64,000 nucleotides of DNA from RYN-230 sp036497945 (GTDB taxonomy: Bacteria; Actinomycetota; Actinomycetes; Streptosporangiales; Streptosporangiaceae): NCBI GenBank assembly GCA_036497945.1, contig DASXIN010000023.1:1-64000 (forward strand), in the 5' to 3' direction. A model generated the notes under the pieces. The model was not told where the DNA came from and ran no database searches. It worked only from the letters and a program-made list of their open reading frames with translations. Both the position numbers and the translations under genes were made by a program. Below, in pieces: positions 17,422 through 27,034 of this stretch (position 1 is the stretch's first letter; each line of letters opens with the position of its first letter).

Positions 17422-17569
17422 CCGAACCCACTTCCGCCGCTGATCGCCGATCAATGGGGTGGCCTGCCCTTATCAAGGATGTCACCAATGAGGGCGGGCT
17501 CGGGACATGTCCCCGGGTTCGGTGTGTCCGGCGGCGCGCCGGGCCAGCCAGATTAGCGGCGGGCGGCCG

Positions 17570-18109
17570 TCAGGCCTGCGGCCCCTCGGCGCGGACCTCC
17601 TCGACCCGGCGCAGTGCCTCGCGCAGCTGGCCGAGCCAGGATTCCTCATGCTCACCGACCAGCCGGACGCACCAGGCCAGCGCGTCGCTGCGGCTGCGCG
17701 CCACGCCCGCGTCCACCAGGGTGTCCAGCACCCGGCGCTCGGCCTGCCGCAGCCGGGTCATCACCGGCACCGACAGCGTGGTGAACATCACCTTGAGCTC
17801 GCCACTGCGGATCCCCCAGGAGATCTTCCGGCCGAACCTGTGCTCGGCCTCCCGGGCGATGTCGATCCGGTGCTCCCGGGTCTCCTCGCGGAACTGGCGG
17901 GCCCGGCCCTCGACGGCCGCGGCGCGGACGGCGGGCGGCGCGTCGTCCGGCACGTCCAGGTCATCCAGCGGGCAGACCACGGTGATCTCTTCCCGGTCCG
18001 CCACGACCTCGGGAGTTCCGCTGAGCCAGCCCTCCGGCAGCCGGCCGATGAACCATGAATGCAGGTCATCACTCGACCCGGCGTCGTCGCCGGATTTCTC
18101 CATTCCCAC
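17570..18109 (-). CDS. Conserved hypothetical protein
   Basis: A 179-residue soluble, acidic protein. The N-terminal half has a DLHSWFIGRLPEGW start and a VVCPLDDLDVPDDAPP segment. The middle is helical and charged (RARQFREETREHRIDIAREA). The C-terminal part has a helix-turn-like VARSRSDALAWCVRLVGEH. I recognise it as a protein often found near the Z-isoprenyl transferase in actinobacteria but know of no function. GTG 18109 and ATG 18103 are both possible starts. Confidence 0.7.
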   Translation of the reverse strand: MGMEKSGDDAGSSDDLHSWFIGRLPEGWLSGTPEVVADREEITVVCPLDDLDVPDDAPPAVRAAAVEGRARQFREETREHRIDIAREAEHRFGRKISWGIRSGELKVMFTTLSVPVMTRLRQAERRVLDTLVDAGVARSRSDALAWCVRLVGEHEESWLGQLREALRRVEEVRAEGPQA

Positions 18110-18200
18110 GTAATTATGTAATCACGCATGATCATGTAAGGCAAGGACACGGTGTTACCGCTGGATCGTGCGATGCGGTGGGATCGTGCCGTGCGGCCCG

Positions 18201-19511
18201 TCAGCCGACCGGGTTGCCGGCCACCTGCGCGGCGATGGCCGGGGCCACCTGCACCGCGCCGGCGAACTGGCTGCCCAGCCAGAGCGGCACGATCTGCACG
18301 TCCTGGCCCGGCTGCGGGGCCTGGATCTCCAGGCCTTTGCCCAGGTAGATGGCCACATGCGAGACGTAATCGGGTGCGGTCGGGTCGGTGTGGTAGAAGA
18401 GCAGGTCACCCGGCTGCAACTGGTTCACCGACACGGCTGGCCCGGTGCGCGCCTGGTCGGCGGCCACCCGGGGCATGACGATGCCCGCCTGGGCGAAGGA
18501 CCACTGCACCAGCCCGGAGCAGTCGAACGAGTTCGGCCCGGCCGCGCCCCACACGTACGGCAGGCCGACCCGGCTGGCCGCGGCCTTCAGCATGGCGATG
18601 AGCTGGGTGATGGTCAGCGCGCTGCCCGGCTGGCCCGTGCTGGCCGGCGTGCTGCGGCCGGCGCCGACCGTGTCGGCCGGTGCCGGGCGCCCGGTCGCCG
18701 CCGTGCTGACCAGCGGTTCGACCAGCGTGCCGTGCGGCATCTTGGCCTTGATCTTGTGCAGCAGCGAGGCGATCTGCGCGCGCGGCGCGCTGACCATGAT
18801 CGCGTTGCCGACCGGGAAGCCGAGCGAACGGGCCACCTGGGCCGAGACGACCGCGTCCACGCCGCCGATGCCCACCGTGCCGAACCCGCCGACCCGCAGT
18901 GCCTGCCGCTGCCGCCCGTTCACCTGCACGCTGCCGCCCAGCGGCAGCTTGTCCTGCCGGCCCATGGTGTAGGAGACGGCGATGCCGCCCGCGGCCACGT
19001 TCTGCCAGATCTGGCTGGACCGGGCGGTGGGGCCGGCCGCGAAATCGCGGAACGTGGACGGGTCCACCCCGAGCATGGCCACGAACTTGCCGTTGACCTG
19101 GATCCGCGCGGCGTCCACCGCGCGGGCCGCCTGCACCCCGGGCAGCCGGGCCACCTTGGCCGCGGCCTTGACCGGCAGCGCCTTATCCGACACGACCAGG
19201 ATGTCCACCCGCATCAGCTTGCCCACCGGTGCGACGTCCGGCCGCCGCGCCGCGGTCACCGCCGCCGCGGGCGCCGCGCCCGCGGCCTGCAGCAGGCTGC
19301 CGTCCGGCGCGGCGGGCACCGGCACGTCGCCGGCCGCCGGGACGCCGATCACGTGCCTGCGGGCCGCCTGCTGGCTGGCCGCCTGCGCGGCGGGCAGCCC
19401 TGCCGCGGCCGCGGTGCCGAGCAGGGCCAGCGCCGCTAGCGCCGCGGGCCCGGCTGGCCGGGCCACGACGCGCCGGGCGCAAGCACGCGCGAGCTCCGGC
19501 AGAGAGGTCAC
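18201..19511 (-). CDS. Secreted NlpC/P60 peptidoglycan hydrolase with FtsX/MacB-like domain
   Basis: A 436-residue exported protein. A signal sequence (Arg-rich, then an Ala/Leu core ending near AAQA, about 1-44) is followed by a region (about 70-255) with LMRVDILVVSDKALPV, ARLPGVQAARAVD, LGVDPSTFRDF, GGIAVSYTM and an LRVGGFG strand. This resembles the extracellular core domain of FtsX/MacB-type permeases but has no other TM helix. The C-terminal NlpC/P60 domain (about 310-425) has the catalytic Cys in FDCSGLV, His in VSHVAIYLG, and PGDLLFY. Such enzymes cleave peptide stems. GTG 19511 is chosen because GAGGGA precedes it; the upstream open frame is Arg/Pro-rich. Confidence 0.85.
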   Translation of the reverse strand: MTSLPELARACARRVVARPAGPAALAALALLGTAAAAGLPAAQAASQQAARRHVIGVPAAGDVPVPAAPDGSLLQAAGAAPAAAVTAARRPDVAPVGKLMRVDILVVSDKALPVKAAAKVARLPGVQAARAVDAARIQVNGKFVAMLGVDPSTFRDFAAGPTARSSQIWQNVAAGGIAVSYTMGRQDKLPLGGSVQVNGRQRQALRVGGFGTVGIGGVDAVVSAQVARSLGFPVGNAIMVSAPRAQIASLLHKIKAKMPHGTLVEPLVSTAATGRPAPADTVGAGRSTPASTGQPGSALTITQLIAMLKAAASRVGLPYVWGAAGPNSFDCSGLVQWSFAQAGIVMPRVAADQARTGPAVSVNQLQPGDLLFYHTDPTAPDYVSHVAIYLGKGLEIQAPQPGQDVQIVPLWLGSQFAGAVQVAPAIAAQVAGNPVG

Positions 19512-19646
19512 GGATCCCTCTATACCCCACACGCGCGGGTCACACCAGGCCCCCAGGGCCGGCCGCGGCCGGACGTCAGCGGCCCGGCACACCGCCCTGG
19601 TCAGCGCGGATCCGCTGCGGGCAAAGCGGAAAATGACCGTGAAAAT

Positions 19647-21677
<2,031 letters not shown>

Positions 21678-21768
21678 ATGCCCATCTTGGGCCCCGCGGT
21701 CTAGCAGTTCCGCAGCGCGGGCCCCGGGACAGTGCCGTCACGCCGCCAGGCCGAGTTGCGAACGGAAG

Positions 21769-21789
21769 TCATAACGGTTATCGTTTTCA
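21769..21789. promoter_or_regulatory. Candidate Zur operator upstream of the zinc ABC operon
   Basis: An imperfect 21-bp palindrome (left half TCATAACGG, right half TCGTTTTCA) with a perfect ATAAC-N-GTTAT core at 21771-21781. It lies about 60-80 bases before the binding-protein start. The AACG/CGTT-with-AT-flank pattern resembles Zur boxes of corynebacteria and mycobacteria. The operon's last gene encodes a Zur, which makes feedback control likely. Confidence 0.6.
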
Positions 21790-21846
21790 ACAAGCTTGTG
21801 ATGCGCCCTTCCCCTGCGCGACGTGACTTGGAGACGAAGCCACCCG

Positions 21847-22815
21847 ATGTCTGTACGCATGCCTGCCGTCAGCCCGCCGCGCCGCCGGACCGTCGCCGCG
21901 CTGGCCAGCGCCGCCCTGGCCATCACGATGCTGGCCGCCGGCTGCTCATCCGGCGCGGGCTCCACCGCCGCGGCGGTTTCGAGCAGCACGATCGTGGCCG
22001 TCGGGGCGGAGAACGAGTACGCCAACGTGATCGGCCAGATCGGCGGCAAGTACGTGCACGTGACCGCGATCGAGAGCAACCCGAACACCGACCCGCACAC
22101 GTTCGAGGCCAGCGCGAGCGTGGCCCAGCTGGTCAGCAGCGCCAGCCTGGTGGTGCAGAACGGCCTCGGCTACGACAGCTACATGAACAAGATCGAGGCC
22201 GCGGCGCCCAACGCGCACCGCAAGGTGATCGACGTGCAGAGCCTGCTCGGCCTGCCGGACAGCACACCCAACCCGCATCTGTGGTACAAGCCGACCACCA
22301 TGCCCGCGGTAGCTAAGGCGGTGGCCAGCGACCTGGCCAGCATCCAGCCGTCGCACGCCGGGTACTTCCGGGCCCGGGCCGCGGCGTTCGACAAGTCCTT
22401 GCAGCCCTGGTACCAGGCGCTGGCCACGTTCAAGGCGGCGTACCCAGGGACACCGGTGGCGGTGACCGAGCCAGTCGGCGACTACATGCTGCAAGCCGCC
22501 GGCACCCGCAACCTCACTCCGTTCGGCTTCCAGGCCGACGTGATGAACGGCGTGGATCTGTCCCCGCAGTATGTGTCGCTGCAAAACGGCCTGTTCGCCC
22601 AGCACAAGGTCAAGATCTTCCTGTACAACCAGCAGGTGACGGACTCACTCACCGCGTCGTTCCTGGCCAGCGCGCACCGGCACGGGATTCCCGTGGTCGG
22701 CGTGTACGAGACGATGCCGACCGGCTACGACTACCAGTCCTGGATGCTGGCCGAGGTGCACGCGCTGCAGCGGGCGGTGGCCGACCACGTGTCCACCCAG
22801 GTGCTCGGGTCATGA
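21847..22815 (+). CDS. Metal (zinc) ABC transporter substrate-binding lipoprotein
   Basis: 322 residues. The lipoprotein signal has an Arg-rich start, a hydrophobic core and the lipobox LAAGC near residue 33. It belongs to the ZnuA/cluster A-I family: ANVIGQIGGKYVHVTAIESN near the N-terminus, DPHTFE and NPHLWYKP supply His ligands, and YNQQV and the C-terminal VYETMP segment are typical. There is no long His-rich loop. ATG 21847 is preferred; an in-frame GTG at 21823 lacks a ribosome site. The stop overlaps the ATPase start (ATGA), marking an operon. Zinc specificity is inferred from Zur; manganese is possible. Confidence 0.88.
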   Translation: MSVRMPAVSPPRRRTVAALASAALAITMLAAGCSSGAGSTAAAVSSSTIVAVGAENEYANVIGQIGGKYVHVTAIESNPNTDPHTFEASASVAQLVSSASLVVQNGLGYDSYMNKIEAAAPNAHRKVIDVQSLLGLPDSTPNPHLWYKPTTMPAVAKAVASDLASIQPSHAGYFRARAAAFDKSLQPWYQALATFKAAYPGTPVAVTEPVGDYMLQAAGTRNLTPFGFQADVMNGVDLSPQYVSLQNGLFAQHKVKIFLYNQQVTDSLTASFLASAHRHGIPVVGVYETMPTGYDYQSWMLAEVHALQRAVADHVSTQVLGS

Positions 22816-23690
22816 CCGGCCAGCCATCGGCCACCAGCCCGGCCGAGGTGCTCAGCGTGCACGGCCTGAACGTCCGGCTGGGCGGCCGCCAGATTCTGCG
22901 CGACGTCAGCTTCACCATGCGCGAAGGCGAGTTCACCGGCTTGATCGGCGCCAACGGGGCAGGCAAGACCACGCTGCTCAAGGTGATCCTCGGGCTGCAG
23001 CCGCCGACCACCGGCACGGTGCGGGTGGCCGGCCAGACCCGGTCCCGGCGGGCCGGGCTGGTCGGCTACGTGCCGCAGAAGATAGCCCTCGACCCGGACA
23101 TGCCGTTGCGCGCCCGCGACCTGGTCGGGCTGGGCCTGGACGGGCAGCGGCTCGGCCTCCCGCTGCCCTCCGCCCGGCGGCGCAAGCTGGTCGGCGAGAT
23201 GCTGTCGGCGGTCGGCGCGGAGCGGTTCGCCGACGCCCGGGTCGGCAACCTGTCCGGCGGCGAGCAGCAGCGGGTGCTCATCGCGCACGCGCTGATCAGC
23301 CGCCCCCGGCTGCTGCTGCTGGACGAGCCGCTGGCCAACCTGGACATCGGCAGCGAGCAGGACGTGGTCAGCGTGCTGGGCCAGGTGGCCAAGGAGCAGC
23401 AGGTCGCGGTGCTGATCTCGGCGCACGACATGAACCCGCTGCTGCCCGTCATGGACCGGCTCGTCTACCTGGCCGCGGGCCGGGCCGCGACCGGGACCAC
23501 CGCCGAGGTGGTCCGCACCGACGTGCTCAGTGACCTCTACGGCCAGCACGTGGACGTGATCCGGGTGCACGACCGGATCCTGGTGGTGGCCGGGCGGGGC
23601 GGCGGGACCCGGGTGCCGGCGCCGTCCGCGGACGCGCCCGCCGGCCACTGCGAGGACGAGCCGGACCCGCACCTGGCGGAGAGCGCCTGA
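22812..23690 (+). CDS. Metal ABC transporter ATP-binding protein
   Basis: A 292-residue ABC ATPase: Walker A GANGAGKTT near 49-57, the Q-loop in YVPQK, signature LSGGEQQRV near 149-157, Walker B LLLLDEPLANLD near 171, and the switch His in LISAHD. It energises import of the metal delivered by the lipoprotein encoded just upstream. The ATG overlaps the preceding stop by 4 bases, and the permease GTG starts 3 bases after its stop. The C-terminal tail of about 50 residues after the ATPase core is acidic and low in complexity. Confidence 0.93.
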   Translation: MTGQPSATSPAEVLSVHGLNVRLGGRQILRDVSFTMREGEFTGLIGANGAGKTTLLKVILGLQPPTTGTVRVAGQTRSRRAGLVGYVPQKIALDPDMPLRARDLVGLGLDGQRLGLPLPSARRRKLVGEMLSAVGAERFADARVGNLSGGEQQRVLIAHALISRPRLLLLDEPLANLDIGSEQDVVSVLGQVAKEQQVAVLISAHDMNPLLPVMDRLVYLAAGRAATGTTAEVVRTDVLSDLYGQHVDVIRVHDRILVVAGRGGGTRVPAPSADAPAGHCEDEPDPHLAESA

Positions 23691-23692
23691 CC

Positions 23693-24559
23693 GTGTCCCA
23701 CCTGCTGCAACTGATCGTCGAGCCGGGCTTCTTCGGCAGCGCGCCGGTGCGGTCGGCGCTGATCGCGGGCGGCATCGTCGCCGTCGTGTCCGGCATCGTC
23801 GGGTCGTTCGCGGTGCTCCGCGGCCAGTCCTACGCCGGCCATGCCCTGGCCGACATCAGCGTCGCCGGTGGCTCGGCCTCGTTCCTGGTCGGCGTCAGCC
23901 CGCTGTGGGGGTTCGCCGGGGTGGGTGTGCTGGCCGCCGGGGTGATGGACATGATCGGCGTGCAGCGGCCGCGCGGCCGGGACCTGGCCACCGGGATCGT
24001 CCGCGGCGCGGGGCTGGGCCTGGGTGCGCTATTCCTGTACTGGGACACCACGCACACCAGCACCACCGGTGCCACCATCACCATCCTGTTCGGTTCGATG
24101 TTCACCATCCCCAGTTCGCTTATCCCGGTGATCGCGCTGTTCAGCGCGCTCGCGCTGGGCCTCGTGCTGGTGCTGTATCGGCCGCTGCTGCTCAGCTCGA
24201 CGGCCGCCGACCTGGCTGCGGCGCGCGGCATCAGGGTCCGGCTGGTCGGCGTGCTGTGCCTGGTCGCGATCGCGCTCACCGTCTCGCTGTCGGCCATGAC
24301 CATCGGCGCGATCCTGAGCACCGCGCTGCTCATCGGGCCCGCCGCGACCGGGCTGCGGCTGACCAGCCGGCCGGGGCTGGCCATGGTCTGGGCCGCGCTG
24401 ATCGGCCTGGCCGCCACCTGGCTCGGCGTGCTGCTGGCCTACGACAGCTTCTACTGGCCGCCGGGCCGGCACGGCTGGCCGGTCAGCTTCTTCGTGGTCA
24501 CGCTGATCTTCGTGTTCTATCTGCTCAGCCCCCGGCCGGTACGGCGGGTGCCGGGCTGA
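23693..24559 (+). CDS. Metal ABC transporter permease (first copy)
   Basis: A 288-residue ABC-3 family integral membrane protein with about eight TM helices. Characteristic stretches include GSFAVLRGQSYAGHALADIS near 40-60, RPLLLSSTAADLAAARGI (the cytoplasmic coupling region) and GAILSTALLIGPAA. It starts with GTG 23693, 2 bases after the ATPase stop. It pairs with the second permease to form a heterodimeric channel. Confidence 0.9.
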   Translation: MSHLLQLIVEPGFFGSAPVRSALIAGGIVAVVSGIVGSFAVLRGQSYAGHALADISVAGGSASFLVGVSPLWGFAGVGVLAAGVMDMIGVQRPRGRDLATGIVRGAGLGLGALFLYWDTTHTSTTGATITILFGSMFTIPSSLIPVIALFSALALGLVLVLYRPLLLSSTAADLAAARGIRVRLVGVLCLVAIALTVSLSAMTIGAILSTALLIGPAATGLRLTSRPGLAMVWAALIGLAATWLGVLLAYDSFYWPPGRHGWPVSFFVVTLIFVFYLLSPRPVRRVPG

Positions 24560-25422
24560 TGGGCATGTTTTCCAGTTTCATGGCCAGCACCTGGGTCGTG
24601 GCCAGCATCGTCGCCGTGGTCGCCGGGGTGGTCGGCTTCTTCGTCGTGCTGCGCGGCGCGGCCTTCGTGGCCGACGCGGTCCCGCAGGGCGCGTTCACCG
24701 GGGCGGCCGCGGCCAGCCTGCTCGGCGTCAGCACCCTGGTCGGGGTGGCCGTGGCCGCGCTCGTCGGCGCGCTCGGCATCGGCTGGCTCGGCCGCCGCGG
24801 CCGGCGCGACGTCGCGACGGCGCTGGCCCTGGTCGTGATGCTCGGGCTGGGCGCCCTGTTCCTCAGCTTCAGCAGCGAGTACGCGCCGGAGATCTACTCG
24901 CTGCTGTTCGGTGAGGTGCTCGGGGTCAGCGTGACCCAGATAGCGCCGGTCGCGATCCTGGGTGGGCTGTGCGTGCTGGCCACCCTGGCCCTGTTCCGGC
25001 CGCTGCTGCTCTCCTCACTCATGCCCGAGCTGGCCGAGGCGCGCGGGGTCCGGGCCGGCCGGATGGAACTGGTCTTCCTGATCGTGCTGGCCCTGGCCAC
25101 CAGCATGACGCTGCCGGTGACCGGCGCGCTGCTCATCTTCAGCCTGATGATCGGGCCACCGGCCGCGGCCCGGTCGCTGACCAGCCGGCCACTGCCGGCC
25201 ATGCTGCTGTCGGTGCTCGCCGCGCTGGTCGTGGTGTGGCTGTCGATCGCGGCGGCGTACCAGACCAACTGGCCGGTCGGCTTCTTCGTCGGCGCCCTGG
25301 GCGCGGTGTGTTACGCGGTCGGCCGCGGCTGGTCCGCCGTCCGCCGCCGCCGGCCGGTCCTGGCCGGCCCCGCGGCCACGGCCCTGGAGACCGGGGCACT
25401 GGCTGCTAATGTGCGGTTGTGA
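24559..25422 (+). CDS. Metal ABC transporter permease (second copy)
   Basis: A 287-residue ABC-3 permease paralogous to its neighbour. It has the same helix order with VVLRGAAFVADAVPQGAF, RPLLLSSLMPELAEARGV and GALLIFSLMIGPPAAAR. The ATG overlaps the preceding stop (TGATG). The stop in turn overlaps the zur start. Two distinct permease genes in a row is usual for actinobacterial zinc importers. Confidence 0.9.
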   Translation: MGMFSSFMASTWVVASIVAVVAGVVGFFVVLRGAAFVADAVPQGAFTGAAAASLLGVSTLVGVAVAALVGALGIGWLGRRGRRDVATALALVVMLGLGALFLSFSSEYAPEIYSLLFGEVLGVSVTQIAPVAILGGLCVLATLALFRPLLLSSLMPELAEARGVRAGRMELVFLIVLALATSMTLPVTGALLIFSLMIGPPAAARSLTSRPLPAMLLSVLAALVVVWLSIAAAYQTNWPVGFFVGALGAVCYAVGRGWSAVRRRRPVLAGPAATALETGALAANVRL

Positions 25423-25853
25423 TGACGGTGCCCGCTAAGCGCCCGCAGGGCGGTACCCGGGTCCGCGGGACCCGGCAGGCCGAGGCGCTGTCCGCCGTGC
25501 TCAGCGGGCTGCCGGGATTCTGCAGCGCGCAGCAGATCCACGCCGAGCTGCGGCAGCGCGGCGAGCACATCGGGCTGACCACGGTGTACCGGCATCTTCA
25601 GGTGCTGAGCGAGGATGGCCGGGTCGACACGATCCGGGACGCCAGCGGCGAGACGCTGTACCGCCGCTGCGAGACCAACGCGCACCACCACCACCTCATC
25701 TGCCGGAACTGCGGGACCAGCGTCGAGGTCGAGGGCCGGGCGGTGGAACGCTGGGCCGAACAGGTCGCGGCCGCGGCCGGCTTCACCGCGGTTGACCACA
25801 CGGTCGAGCTATTCGGCCTATGCCCGAACTGCGGCACCGCCGCGCGCAGCTGA
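25422..25853 (+). CDS. zur: Zinc uptake regulator, Fur family
   Basis: A 143-residue Fur-family repressor. The winged-helix part has GLTTVYRHLQVLSEDGRVD near 48-66. The dimer/metal part has the His cluster NAHHHHLICRNCG and the C-terminal CPNCG, giving two CxxC pairs for structural zinc. The closest family is actinobacterial Zur rather than FurA. The ATG overlaps the permease stop. As the last gene of the zinc importer operon, it probably represses its own operon through the site at 21769-21789. Confidence 0.88.
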   Translation: MTVPAKRPQGGTRVRGTRQAEALSAVLSGLPGFCSAQQIHAELRQRGEHIGLTTVYRHLQVLSEDGRVDTIRDASGETLYRRCETNAHHHHLICRNCGTSVEVEGRAVERWAEQVAAAAGFTAVDHTVELFGLCPNCGTAARS

Positions 25854-25880
25854 CCCAGGTTCAAGCCGCGCGCTGGTAGG

Positions 25881-26153
25881 CCGGCGTGCGTGGAGGTGCC
25901 CGGCGGCTGGCACAGGTCCGCGCCGCCTGCGCCCGTACTGCCCGAGACGCCCCCTGTAGCCAGTTCCGGCTGTGACGCTTACGCCTTCGGGCACCCCCAC
26001 ACACGCCGCCTTGCCAAAGCCGGGGTGCGCGGGACTGCCCGAAGGCGTAAGCGTGCCCAGACGGGACCGAGGTACCCAGGCGTCTCGGGCCGTACGGGCG
26101 GATGTGCTGAGCGGTCCCTTGCCAGCCGCCGGGCAGTTCTGCGTGCGCCGGCG
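25881..26153. repeat. Long nested inverted repeat between convergent genes
   Basis: A 273-base imperfect palindrome centred near 26016. Paired arms from outside in are: 25881-25887/26147-26153 (7 bp), 25898-25913/26121-26136 (16 bp perfect), 25931-25952/26080-26101 (22 bp, one mismatch), 25977-25994/26037-26054 (18 bp perfect) and an inner CACCCC/GGGGTG. It fills the gap between zur and the convergent BKACE gene. No ORF with a family signature lies here. Confidence 0.85.
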
Positions 26154-26155
26154 CC

Positions 26156-26941
26156 CTAGCCCGGGGTGCCGGTGCGTGCCGTTGCGAGCATGGTTAGGGC
26201 GAGGTGGACCAGGTCGGCGTTGCCGGTGACTGGCTGGCCGGCCGGGCCGGTGGTGGTGTCCTCCAGGCCGATCCGGGTGGCTAGGCCGAGTTCGCCGGCT
26301 AGGGCGATGAGTGGCCAGCAGCCGGCGTTCTCGCCGTGCAGTAGTAGCGGGTCGGTGCGGCGGGCGGACTCCCGCACGCTGCGCACGATTTCCCGGCCCT
26401 GTGCGGGTGCGCTGGTGGCGGGTGCGCCGATGACTTCCACCATTACCCGCAGCAGTGGTGGCAAGTCCGGGGTGCCCGCCAGGATCCGGACGTCGGCCAC
26501 GGACCAGACCCCGGCCTCGACGCCGATGCCGGTCGCGGCCAGGGTATGGGCCACTTCGGCCCAGCCTGCCTCGGACACGTTGACTGAGGCGAAGTCGGGC
26601 CGGGCCGGGGCGGACAGGCCGGCCCAGCCCGCCACGCCGGCCTGCCGCGCGACCGGGTCACCACCGGTGATCCACAGCCCGGTGGACACGCCGACCGGGG
26701 TGCCCGGGCAGGCGTGGCGTACCGCCGTCACGGCCGCCCCGACGTCGGCGGCTTGCACGGATTCGGCCCCGGTTGGCCCGCGGGCGTGCAGATGCACCGC
26801 TTCCGCCCCGGCGGCCACCGCCGCCGCGGCCTCGCTGGCCAGCTCGGCCGGGGTCACCGGCACGGCCGGGTGGTCGGCCCGGTCCCGCTTGCCGTTGAGG
26901 CAGACCTTCAGCGTCCGTAGCGGCGTCCGCGCAGCGTCCAT
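26156..26941 (-). CDS. 3-keto-5-aminohexanoate cleavage (BKACE, DUF849) family protein
   Basis: A 261-residue TIM-barrel enzyme of the BKACE family. It has KVCLNGKRDRADHPAVPVTP near the N-terminus, the zinc-binding HLHAR motif near 50, VGVSTGLWITGGDP near 82, and LHGENAGCWPL near 200. These enzymes condense acetyl-CoA with a beta-keto acid and release acetoacetate plus a CoA thioester; the true substrate varies between subfamilies. It is slightly shorter than the usual 270-310 residues. It is convergent with zur across the long inverted repeat. Confidence 0.82.
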   Translation of the reverse strand: MDAARTPLRTLKVCLNGKRDRADHPAVPVTPAELASEAAAAVAAGAEAVHLHARGPTGAESVQAADVGAAVTAVRHACPGTPVGVSTGLWITGGDPVARQAGVAGWAGLSAPARPDFASVNVSEAGWAEVAHTLAATGIGVEAGVWSVADVRILAGTPDLPPLLRVMVEVIGAPATSAPAQGREIVRSVRESARRTDPLLLHGENAGCWPLIALAGELGLATRIGLEDTTTGPAGQPVTGNADLVHLALTMLATARTGTPG

Positions 26942-27000
26942 CCGGCCATGCTCGCAGCCGGCCCGGCCAGCTGGCTAATGATCTCCGGCGGGTCCCCGCT

Positions 27001-27034
27001 AGGCGGCCAGCTTGGCTAGGCGGCCAGCTTGGCC
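27001..27034. repeat. 17-bp tandem duplication at the 3' end of the SIIGD gene
   Basis: AGGCGGCCAGCTTGGC plus one variable base occurs twice in a row (27001-27017 and 27018-27034), followed by a partial third AGGCGG. The duplication covers the stop codon at 27016-27018, so the coded tail LAKLAA is part of one copy and the other copy lies downstream. Confidence 0.85.

Noticed and set aside
23905..24558. N-terminal extension of the second ABC permease frame
   Set aside because: The frame is open through the first permease gene, but the product is Arg/His-rich and lacks TM helices. The real start is ATG 24559 overlapping the previous stop.
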